A stretch of DNA of 64,000 nucleotides, from contig NC_080715.1 of the NCBI RefSeq assembly GCF_019097595.1, forward strand, positions 10,062,073 through 10,126,072, in the 5' to 3' direction. Origin of the DNA: Hemibagrus wyckioides (lineage: Eukaryota > Chordata > Actinopteri > Siluriformes > Bagridae). A program made the translations under genes and the position numbers. This document shows positions 42,010-53,400 of this stretch, piece by piece. How positions within the stretch are numbered: the stretch's first letter is position 1; each line of letters opens with the position of its first letter. The notes beneath the pieces were generated by a model. It saw only the letters and a program-made list of their open reading frames with translations. It was not told the DNA's origin and searched no databases.

Positions 42010-43310
42010 TTGTTCTTAGATTGTGTGCCTTCTCTGAAAGTGTTGAAACAGCAGAACCTGACCACACGATTCATGGTGAGCAAAAATATCGGAACAGGCG
42101 GTCTTGCAGTCAATAACCCTTCATATTTGATTGTAATTATTCCATCAGGACCGCCCCCCGAACTGCTGCTGTTTCTTTTGTGAAGCTTTCCCAGGTGTGT
42201 ACTGTAGCTTCTTTCAGGTTATTACTTGTTTTTGTGGGGTTTCTCCCTTCAGAAACCCCTTCAGGAGGTGAAATGCTTGCTCAGTTGGGTTAAAGCCTGG
42301 TGACTGACTTGGCCAGTCTAAAAACTTTTTCTCTTTGGTTGTGATGGCAGTGTGTTTTAGAATTGAACAGAATAGAATAGATGAGAATATTTTATTGTCA
42401 TTGCACAAATGTATGACGAAATTTAGGTTCTCTTATCTAAAAGGTGCACACATTCTCACACACACACACACACAATGTGAACAGATGATACAAAAAGTAA
42501 GTGTGAATAGATACACATGAAGCTGTAAATAGATATAGTGTAGATGTAAACTGATTTTTAAACACAAATTTGTTTACACAATTGTAAACAGGCATACAAT
42601 AGCAACTGTGTACAAAATGTGCAAAATAGGCCGAGTGCAAAGTGAGCAGATATGTACATTAAATGTATTAGAATAAATAAAAGAGAAGAATTAAAGACTA
42701 TATAACTATTGGCAAGATTGCACATCTAGTAGTGGTGCTTTAGATCATTGTCCTGCTGGATAATGAAATTCTTGCCAATTAATTTGGATGCATTTCTCTC
42801 CATTTCTGTAGATTTTATCAGTAAAGATTAGTGAGAATGTTCCAGAAGCAGCCATGCAAGCCCAAGCTATGACACAACCTCCTCGGTGACATGACTAATG
42901 ACTGATTTTGGATCGTGAGAAGATCCTTCCTTTCCTCACACTTTGGTGGAGGTTTATCTTGGATTAAGAACATTTGTGGCTCAACTCTGATGGCCTGGTA
43001 TGGCCTCTGTATCTCTGCTTTTGTGATATCTTCACCCCTGCCCGGTGAAGTTAGTTGGTGATGTCACTGAATGTTGTTTTTGGGTTTTCTTCACAGCTCT
43101 CTCGATGTTTTTGTCATGAGCTGCTGTTGTTTTCCTTGGCTGACCTGTTTTGTGACTGTTAGTGTTAGTGCACCAGTGTTTTCTTGCTTTTTCAGGACAT
43201 TCCTAATTGTTGTATTGGCTGTGCCAATGCTTGTGCAATACCTTTGATTTGATTTATTTTCCCCAGGTTGGTCTGCTACCAAAACTGCCATGTTCTAAGA
43301 TGTTTGTCAA
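42010..43310 (-). pseudogene. Decayed Tc1-like transposon, interrupted by another repeat
   Basis: On the minus strand the right part (43,091-43,291) reads like a transposase helix-turn-helix region (TIRNVLKKQENTGALT, then QLMTKTSREL). The left part (about 42,214-42,330) reads like its C-terminal acidic motif (LDWPSQSPGFNPTEQAFHLL, where the usual form is PDLNPTEQ). Frames are broken and the middle is degraded. An unrelated A/T-rich repeat (42,358-42,700) is inserted between. Confidence 0.7.
42358..42700. repeat. Repeat inserted in the Tc1 relic, with CA run
   Basis: Begins GAACAGAATAGAATAGA then ATTTTATTGTCATTGCACAA, a motif seen in dispersed fish repeats. It contains (CA)n at about 42,458-42,473 and ends in AATAAATAAAAGAGAAG. 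It splits the minus-strand transposase, so it is the younger insertion. Confidence 0.55.
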
Positions 43311-44143
43311 ATCTAGATACAAATAACGGATAATGAAAGCTGAAGTTCTGTTCGATTATCTCATATTTATCTTTTGATCTCCAACCAAAATGTGTACAGA
43401 AAAGAAAGCCTTGGGAACTTTTGGAGGACACTTTATATTTGGAAACTATGATCAACTTCGATATGTTCTATCTTGAATGAAAAGAAATGTTTTCCCTAAT
43501 CGAAAGAATCCGGTAGAAAATCTCTTGTGGTTAGAAAATATTTGAGTTACCAGGCCTTATCCTTCTGATCCTCCGCAAATGCATTAGAGAATAATGAACT
43601 ACAAATGTGCCACAATTACCTGCAGCTTTACCCTATAACCTTTGGTTTGAACAGAAACTGAGCAGAGTGAAGCAGAGGATGGCAAATACACTCGTATAAA
43701 GCAGAAGTGCTTTTAACATACCTGCAAACGCAATGTGGATGTGGCTTAAGTGATTTTGGAGTAGGTCTTTTTCATTAGTTTGAGTTATTGTGCATTTAAA
43801 AGAACTCACATAGAAAAATGTAGTACAAGAGCCAGTACTGTTTTTGTTCAGTGTTTTTCTGCTGTTTTAGGATGGCATTTTATTTGGCTCTATACTCAGA
43901 AAACATTAAATTATGTACAATATGCAAGCAGAAGTAGATGCAATAAAACCCTCTCCAGGAATTGTTTGGCCGCTGGTCTTTGACACACTCGCCCTACCCT
44001 TGGCCTGATTCTCGCCCAAATACATGTCACACACACTGTGCCAAAGTTGGAGCACTGTGCACTCCAGCTGACCAGTGAACCACTAAGCAGTGCAGGAATT
44101 TCATCATTACAGTATTATTTTCTATATATTATTTCCTATATCT

Positions 44144-44145
<2 letters not shown>

Positions 44146-44220
<75 letters not shown>

Positions 44221-44405
44221 GATATAAATACATAAAATCTATTTTGTTTTTTTTTAATATTTATTTTATAGTGCTTTCTACAAAAGATTGTCACGAAGAA
44301 GATGAGCAAAAACTGAGGCGATATGAGGAAGAAACCTTAAGAAGCTCGAAAGGGAACCTGTCTTCATCTGAGCGACAGAATAGAGAGATTATAGTAGATC
44401 ATTAA
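44146..44405. repeat. (GATA)n microsatellite and adjacent reverse copy of dispersed repeat
   Basis: About 19 GATA units at 44,146-44,222. Then at 44,317-44,405 comes ATATGAGGAAGAAACCTTAA and AGGGAACCTGTCTTCATCTG, a minus-strand copy of the family at 23,850-24,045. Confidence 0.85.
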
Positions 44406-45654
44406 ACTTGTACAACTCTATGCTCTAAAGTCAAACAGTACTAAGTGTCTTTACAGGATGTTCAGTATGAGCATCTCTGGATAATTCTTGGAATTAGCAC
44501 AGGAAATTCTTTATGACTACAGCATTAGTTTTTAGGTTTATTTAACACCAACTGCCTTTATACATCTTACACCTGATCATTCTTATTTGACGCTGATGGT
44601 AAAACACTTACTTTTCTTCTATGCCCATGCATTTCATTTGGGGAAAACATGTAAACAAAAATGTGTTATAATAATTTAGAGAGAATTTATGCTATGTACA
44701 GTTAAAATGAAGGGGCCATCAATTACAACAAGGTCCAGCAGTTTCACTTTAACGTCTCTAATCATAAACGAACTACGTTGCTGACGCTCGTTCTGCACGT
44801 GCTCAGTAGCATCCTCTGTTTACCTGCAGAAAAATGCTAACTCCGTCCTAAATCTGTAGAATTTATTTAGTTCAAAGTCAGATTATAATGAAAATATGGA
44901 CACTTTTTTCTTATCAGGAAAACACTGAAGTGTATGTTTCGTATGCAAATAGAACAGATCATTTTACATATACAGCATATGGCAGGTGACCTTATCCAGA
45001 AACCTCTATAAACACATACACTGATACTGATTCAATAAATCAAGGACGAAGAATAAAATCAGTGTAGGGACGTTAGTTTTGATCAGTAGTTTCAGAAGAT
45101 AACACCGTAGAGGACAGTTACCTACACAACAGATCTAACAGAACAAAAGACATTCAGCTTAGTTAAACATGGACACCTTCGTGGGAACATTGTGGCACAG
45201 GAATAAATTGTGTGACACAGTGTTATACATTCATGCAGCATTTTAGCAAAGAATTTGCTTTTTGTTTTGCAAACATTGTAGTTCTTTACTGCATTGTAAG
45301 AAAATGCAACATTAACTCAGAAAGTCTTGAACATTAAAACTCAGATGTAAAACATAAACTAAAATCTTTTCAGATCAAAAATTCATAGCATTTACAAACA
45401 CAAAAGTTTTAAAGGCTACATGGGAGTTTTTTTTTAATTATTATTAATGCAAACACTAACTGTAATAGGGTTGTAATACGATAATAGTACTCAGTAATAA
45501 TCTAGAATAGTACATGAAGTATATGATTTAAGACATAAGGTTTGTTTGTGTATTCAGTTACAGACCCAGTGTTACATTATTAACACTGAGCACCGGTCAT
45601 TTTGCATTATTTTGAAGCTGTAGGAATTATATTATATCATATGTATGTATGTAT

Positions 45655-46120
45655 CCCTTTTCCTGCCAAAACACAACAAACTGTCCTGCACTGTGTATCC
45701 TGACACCTTTCTATCAGAACCAGCATTAACTTCTTCAGCACTCTGAGCAACAGTAGCTCGTCTGTTGGATCGGATCACACGGGCCTTCACTCCCCACGTG
45801 CATCAATGAGACTTGTCCGCCCATGACCCTGTCTCTGGTTCACCACTGTTCCTTCCTTGGACCACTTTTGATAGATACTGACCGCTGCAGACCGGGAACA
45901 CCCCATAAGAGCTGCAGTTTTGGAGATGCTCTGATCCAGTGGTCTAGCCATCACAATCTGGCTCTTCGTCAAACTCGCTCAGATCCTTACGCTTGCCCAT
46001 TTTTCCTGCTTCTAACACATCAACTTTGTAATTGTCCACTTTCTGCCTAATAACTAACAGGTGCCATGATGAGGAGATCATCAGTGTTATTCACTTCGCC
46101 TCTCTCTGTTTATAATGTCA
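45655..46120 (-). pseudogene. Truncated Tc1-like transposon relic just upstream of acvr1c
   Basis: The minus strand encodes the transposase N-terminal helix-turn-helix region: [40 protein letters not shown] and [13 protein letters not shown]. It is truncated beyond and carries no catalytic domain. Same family as 19,575-20,080. It ends about 90 bases before the acvr1c TATA-like element. Confidence 0.85.
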
Positions 46121-46204
46121 TGCGTGATTAGTGTATGTTATGTAATAACTCTTATAAGTAACTCCACTCTCCCTAGGCTTTTTTTTTATTGCACTGGCAG
46201 TAGC

Positions 46205-46554
46205 TGCATGTGTATAAATACAGTCCAGGTGCGAGTGTGTGTGTGTGTGTGAGTGTGAGTGCTGTCGGTAGGCTCGCGCTCTAATCGGTTTATATTCCGG
46301 TGTGGGCCGGAGGCGGAGCGGAGCGGATTACCCCCACGCTCAGCCCCCCCCCGGCCTTTTACTGCGCTTTTATCCGTGCGCTCCGTTTTCTCCACAGAAG
46401 CTGAGTTGCAGTACCGCGAGCCGCGCCGTGAAAAAAGAAAAAAAAAGTCACGAATGAGAAAAAGTCGTGCGATGCGAGTGTTACCGGGAGAAGCAGCGGG
46501 GTTGTTAGCGGACCCTTGCGCGCGCGTGTGAAGACGGAAACGCGGATGTAGCAC
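46205..46554 (+). promoter_or_regulatory. acvr1c: acvr1c promoter and 5' untranslated region
   Basis: A TATAAATA element lies at 46,213-46,220, followed by a GT run and then a CpG-rich, G/C-rich stretch (about 46,270-46,545, many CG dinucleotides) leading to the acvr1c start. The CpG density contrasts sharply with flanking DNA, as expected of a vertebrate promoter island. Several ATGs lie in this leader, including 46,454 and the start-stop pair at 46,546. The TATA assignment is tentative because CpG-island promoters often lack one. Confidence 0.5.
46546..46551 (+). promoter_or_regulatory. Minimal start-stop upstream ORF before acvr1c
   Basis: ATG followed at once by TAG, three bases upstream of the acvr1c initiator ATG at 46,555. 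Such start-stop elements can stall ribosomes and lower main-ORF translation. Its own start context is weak (C at -3, T at +4). Function is inference. Confidence 0.4.
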
Positions 46555-46621
46555 ATGGATTGTTTGGGTCTCAGGTGTGCGACGCTGCTGCTGGCGGTGA
46601 CGCTCGCGCCTCTCGTCACAG
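46555..46621 (+). CDS. acvr1c: acvr1c coding exon 1: signal peptide
   Basis: ATG at 46,555 encodes [20 protein letters not shown] then VT, a leucine/alanine-rich secretory signal, ending in phase 1 at a consensus donor GTAAGC (46,622). The start context has G at +4 but C at -3, so it is moderate. A start-stop upstream ORF (ATGTAG, 46,546-46,551) lies three bases before this ATG. The exon sits in GC-rich, CpG-rich DNA typical of a promoter-proximal first exon. Confidence 0.82.
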
Positions 46622-47441
46622 GTAAGCAGAGCCGCTCCGTTTAGGAAATTCACGCGAACTGCTCGAACTTTAACGAGTTCTGTGGCTTCCCTTTTTTAAT
46701 GCCTCGGTTGAACCGGTTGACCTCACATAAAACTTCATGGCGGGTTTTTTTTTTTTATAAGAGTTTGATTATAAGCTTTACAAGAGGACTCTGGACCTGT
46801 GCGGTTATAAACGCACGCACTATAATGCAACGCAGCTGTGCAGCAGAGACGAGGCGTAGCACTGGACGCGGTTTTCTCAGGAATAAAGTGCAGGACCTCC
46901 ATCTGACCGCAGTTATCCCTCAGTCCTTGCGCTCATGAAGTTCCCACTAAACTACATTTTACACGGTGGTGTGTTTCCCTGCTCTGATACCCCTGACTCT
47001 CCACTCATCACTCAGTAACACACACCTCACGGTGTGTAAGAGCAGGTCAAACATTTGTACCGTGTAGTTCTATTTGATACAGACCCTATCTTTACCAGCA
47101 GCACTGCGCAATCAGTTGCTTGGTCACTCTCAGTATTTGCTTTTGCAATACAAATATCACAACATTGTGTTCTGTCACCTGGTATGTCTGACCAATTCTG
47201 AATGCACCAGACAAATTTTCAATGAATGCACTGGTCATTTTGTGACATAAACAAACAAACAAACAAACAGATATCCTCTGCAGATATGCAAGAACAAATG
47301 TGTGCAATGTAATTTAACCAGTTTCCATTTAGCAGCAAGCTGATTACTTTGGAATTCTGGGAAACGAATAATACCCAACTGCCCTCATAGGAGGCTCTTA
47401 TATGAGGATGAACACACGAAGTGGCTGGGAAGAAATGCAGT

Positions 47442-47499
<58 letters not shown>

Positions 47500-50400
47500 G
47501 ATTTGCAAGTTTGTTGTAATATATTTTGCAGGGCATTTTGCAGCTGCAGTATAATACTACAAATACGTTGTAAATACACACATGCTACTTTTTTCTTTAC
47601 CTTTGAATGTCCCACCGACTTTACTCTCGCCCGTCAGTGAGTTAAGTGTGTGTATCCAGGCTAAACATTACCTCCTCTCCTTTACAAATCTGGCTTTTAT
47701 GAGATTTGTTATAAAGTTTATTTTGGGGTTGTGGTTTGCAGTGTAGTTACATCTATTTTGCTGCATTTTTCAACATTTAAATAATGTTTTGCGAAAAAAT
47801 TTTTTTGCCCCACTAGCCTTCTTTTTATATTAATAGTGCTCTTCGTGGTCTCGACATGCTATTTCTCATATAATGAATTTAATCATCATTTATGAAGTTA
47901 ATATAGTTCAGTAAAGCCTCACTGTTTTTTTTTTCAATGAAGGCAGACTCACTCATCTTCATCAAAGTCATTTAAATTGCCTTAATATCAAGACGATGGG
48001 GTTTGGAAATGAAAACAGAATAATATTTTTTCAGAGTTAAATGGACCTGCGTAATGTTTTTAAGGTTTACTTTGCTGAATGAACATGTGCTATTTTTGAA
48101 AATGCTTTTGTCAAGAATATTCGATCGAGTCTGCAGTTGTCCCTGAAGCTTTTGTTTCTCAAGCTGAACCCAGACCTACCAACAGCTATTGCAAAAAGTA
48201 TTGCTGCAACTGGCAGTCCTGAAAATATTCCCCGGAGAATTTTATTATGTGTTTGAATGGCCTTAAGTGGCCCTGATGTATTTTTACATGTACTGATAGA
48301 ACAGAAACGTTGAAAAACTACTTTTGAAGTTACTTCCATAGCTACATTATAATTGTTTGTCACTGCATAGGTAGGTTTATGTAACATGAGACAGAGTACA
48401 ATCTAAGAATCAAGCTATTACAGCAGCTGACAGTGTTACAAGTTCTGAGAAACTTTTCCATTAGTTGATCAGAAAACATGGTGACGCACTTGGACACGTT
48501 GCCGCCTCTCAGCTCCTGGGTCCTCTGTTCGATCCTAAGCTTGGGTTACTGTCTATGTGATGTTTCTATAACCTTTCTCTCTGAGTACTGTGGTTTCCTT
48601 GATGTCTCCCTTGGCTATGCTAAACTGCTGTAAGGTCTGAATGTGTGTGCATGATGCTCTGTGATGGATAGGCATCCCATTGGGTGTATTCCCATTTCAT
48701 ACACCCGATCCACTGCGACCCTGACCCTGCGTTACTGATGATGAATGAAAAACATTTTACTGAAACGCCAGTTAGAATGGACACAGGATATATCTCACAT
48801 GTTGACTGGTTTAAAGCCTTGCTATTAGGGTCCAGCCGTGGCATTGCTGGGATTTAACCCTTTTTTACCAGTACACTGGTGTCCCATTCCACCAGCAGAA
48901 TGGAAATAGACTTATCAGACACATTCAATCAACATAAATTACCCCTCTGTTGGGATAACTTACACTGATTTCAGTGGTTGAAGATTACACCTTTAAATAA
49001 GGCCTTACATCAACCTAGTTTAAAAAGAAATTAGATTTCCGTTCCTGTCCGCTTCTGAAACACTGTGAACGACACTGATGCTGAACAATTAGTATATGTT
49101 TAACTAGTGTGTGACCAGTGTGATAAAAGTTTGTCGAAAAGAGCGTGTTTAAGTGAAAAGTGTAATAGCATAATGTGTCTAAAAATCCACTGACTTGTTG
49201 CTTTATAAAATGTGTTTGTGAGGCAACTGATTCTACTTCTCACCTCATTTTTCTCTTTGAGTGTGTCCAGAGGAGGACGTTGGCATGGAGACCTTTAAAG
49301 ACCACTGTGTTTTGCTTTTTGCTTTTTTGCACATGCAGCTGAAAAATGTTTTTTTTAAAAAAGCTAAAGCTAAATATCTTTATTTTCCTGGAAAGAAAAT
49401 CACTTTCTTCTGAAGTTTAATGTGTTTAAAGCGTAAGCTATTAGACAGCAAGCAGCTTATGTGGGTATGAAGGGGAAAAAAGCCATTATAGTAAGGAAAG
49501 GAATTCATTTTGATTGCGGATGGAAATGGTGTCAGGGTTGTCTTTAACTGAGGAAGCCCTGAATTTTTATGGTGCTGTTGCTTTACCAGGTTTAAGTTTT
49601 ATTTCATATTCCACAAAGCACGTCGTTTTTTTACAGTCTATTCTTTTCCAACAGGAACTAATTAATATAAAGGTCATATATGACAACTGGGCTGTAATAT
49701 ATCTACACTAATATAAGAAAATTCGCCTGGAAGGAATTGTTAGAAAGAAACATATTTGTTTATTGGGTAAAGTCTTCCTATGGTTCACTATGAGATTTCT
49801 GGAATACAGTATACAATCCTGAACAAGTCCACGAGGATAGAAATGTTAGATCACAGGATAAAAGAGTCAGGCAGAGGAAATCTGTATTGATTTGCAGTGA
49901 CCCTTACTTCTAATGGGACCAGTGGATCCAGTGTTTTATGAGAGTATTTTGTATGAACATTTACACTTTTTCTGGTTTTTCTAACAAAGCAGTGAAGGTA
50001 GGCAATTGTAGCTCAAGCTCAATTCATATTGCGATTCACATTCTGATCTGATTCACACTGTAATTCACATTCTGATTCTGATCCACATTGTGATTCACAT
50101 TCTGACTCTGATTCACTCTGTGATTCACATTCTGATTCTGATTCACTCTGTGATTCACATTCTGATTCTGATTCGCATTGTGATTCACATTCTGATTCTG
50201 ATCCACATTGTGATTCACATTCTGATTCTGATCCACACTGTAATTCACATTCTGACTCTGTTTCACTCTGTGATTCACATTCTGATTCTGATTCACTCTG
50301 TGATTCACATTCTGATTCTGATTCGCATTGTGATTCACATTCTGATTCTGATCCACATTGTGATTCACATTCTGACTCTGATTCACACTGTAATTCACAT

Positions 50401-53400
50401 TATGATTCTGATCCACACTGTAATTCACATTCTGACTCTGACCCACACTGTAATTCACATTCTGACTCTGATTCACTCTGTGATTCACATTCTGACTCTG
50501 ATTCACTCTGTGATTCACATTCTGATTCTGATCCACACTGTAATTCACATTCTGACTCTGATTCACTCTGTGATTCACATTCTGACTCTGATTCACTCTG
50601 TGATTCACATTCTGATTCTGATCCACACTGTAATTCACATTCTGACTCTGATTCACTCTGTGATTCACATTCTGATTCTGATTCACTCTGTGATTCACAT
50701 TCTGATTCTGATTCGCATTGTGATTCACATTCTGATTCTGATCCACATTGTGATTCACATTCTGACTCTGATTCACACTGTAATTCACATTATGATTCTG
50801 ATCCACACTGTAATTCACATTCTGACTCTGACCCACACTGTAATTCACATTCTGACTCTGATTCACTCTGTGATTCACATTCTGATTCTGATCCACACTG
50901 TAATTCACATTCTGACTCTGACCCACACTGTAATTCACATTCTGACTCTGATTCACTCTGTGATTCACATTCTGACTCTGATTCACTCTGTGATTCACAT
51001 TCTGATTCTGATCCACACTGTAATTCACATTCTGACTCTGATTCACTCTGTGATTCACATTCTGACTCTGATTCACTCTGTGATTCACATTCTGATTCTG
51101 ATCCACACTGTAATTCACATTCTGACTCTGATTCACTCTGTGATTCACATTCTGATTCTGATTCACTCTGTGATTCACATTCTGATTCTGATTCGCATTG
51201 TGATTCACATTCTGATTCTGATCCACATTGTGATTCACATTCTGACTCTGATTCACACTGTAATTCACATTATGATTCTGATCCACACTGTAATTCACAT
51301 TCTGACTCTGACCCACACTGTAATTCACATTCTGACTCTGATTCACTCTGATTCACATTCTGATTCTGATCCACACTGTAACTCACATTCTGACTCTGAC
51401 CCACACTGTAATTCACATTCTGACTCTGATTCACTCTGTGATTCACATTATGATTCTGATCCACATTGTGATTCATTCTGATTCGCATTGTGCTTCACAT
51501 TATGATTCTAATCCACATTGTGATTCACATTATGATTCTGATCCACATTGTGATTCACATTCTGATTCTAATCCACTCTGTGATTCATTCTGATTCTAAT
51601 CCACATTATGATTCACATTCTGGTTCTGATCCACATTGCGATTCACATTCTGACTCTGATTCACACTGTGATTCACATTATGATTCTAATCCACATTGTG
51701 GTTCACATTATAATTCTGATCCACATTCTGATTCACATTCTGATTCTGATCCACATTCTGATTCACATTCTAACTCTGATTCACACTGTGATTCACATTC
51801 TGATTCCGATCCACATTATGATTCATTTTCTGGTTCTGATCCACATTGCGATTCACATTCTGATTCTGATTCGCACTGTGATTCACATTCTGATTCTGAT
51901 TCGCATTGTGATTCACATTCTGATTCTGATTCGCATTGTGATTCACATTCTGATTCTGATCCACATTGTGATTCATATTCTGAATCTGATTCACATTCTG
52001 ATTCTGATTCACATTGTGATTCACATTCTGATTCTGATCCACATTGTGATTCACATTCTGATTCTGATTCGCACTGTGATTCACATTCTGATTCTGATTC
52101 GCATTGTGATTCACATTCTGATTCTGATCCACATTGTGATTCATATTCTGAATCTGATTCACATTGTGATTCACATTGTGATTCACATTCTGATTCTGAT
52201 TCACATTGTGACAGAATTCTCAAACAGCAGATCAAGAGATGGTGGGCAGTGGTAGCTCGAGTGAGTTGTTGATTGCAAGATTGGGGTTCAAGCCCCAGCA
52301 CTGCTAACTACCACTGTTGTGCCCTTAACTTAGCTACTTAACCTAGCTTAGAATTCACCAGTTGTGGTGCACTCTTGTCATTAAAAACATGTGAAAATTC
52401 ACTTTGTGGTTAAGAAAAGTGTAAGCTTAGTTGAACAATGTCTGTTCTTTGGAAGCATACTTGAGAAAATGTAGATATTTTGTACAGCTCTGTCTCCTTT
52501 CTTGTGTTTCTGTGCCTTTCCACTGTCAATATGAAAGATTTAAATGCTGCATTCTAGCTAGGCAGAGTTATTCATGTCAGTCATCCCCCATGGGCCATGA
52601 AGCGTCTTTTATCTTTCTGATGCTTTTCTGGCCACAGGGTTTAGGATCTTGAAGGCTATAATCTCTCCACACTTCCATGCAGCAGTTATCTGTTTCAAAA
52701 CACATTTGAATGCTGCGACACAGTGATTTGTTTCGAAGCGAGGAATAGTGACGGGTCCGAAAAATGTTCATATACTCCCACTGTTAAATTTATCAGTGTT
52801 AGAAGGTATTGTGAGTAAACAAGATAAATAAGATCACACGTTTGCTGACAGGCCATGAGGACAGGTCTGTAGTTGTTCAGCTGACATGTCAGCCATATTG
52901 CCTCTTTCTTCTGAAGTTCTTAGCCTGTAGGGTAAATGGTATCTATCTTCTTCTGTGTCAAAGAAGTTTTCCTGTTTTCTGGATTGTTCTTTGAAAGCAG
53001 TAGACCTGTTTTAGCAAGACAGGTGCAAGTGATTAGCACAGTGTTAGCCTAAGCAGCATTACCCAGATTTACTTTCAGTCTAAAGTCCTGGATCCTGTTG
53101 CATAACGTGAAAAAGCACAACTCAGTCACCTAGCCACAAGATGGAGAATAGCCATAGAACTTAAGCAGATTATAGACATCTTTATGTGTCTATATCTAGC
53201 TGTTAGTTGTGGGGCAACATGAGAACTAACGGAAGGACTGCCAGGGGATCTATTTTAATGTCGTAGTTGTGGGCTCTGATTTGATAGTTAGTATTATTGT
53301 TATTATGGACCTGCTTCATTTCTTAACTTGCACATCTCAGCATACCACCATCCATCTATTAATGGATATGTAGTTTTCTGACTGGTGGAGGCAACAGTTA

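Noticed and set aside
50041..51340. Regular 30-base units resembling a CRISPR array
   Set aside because: Units are contiguous and similar throughout, with no unique spacers, in a vertebrate genome with introns. It is a satellite.
50036..52301. Long ORFs on both strands over the 30-base satellite (436, 463, 260, 215, 161 and 144 codons)
   Set aside because: Open frames on several frames and both strands are forced by a stop-free 30-base period. There is no start context, splice context or family resemblance.
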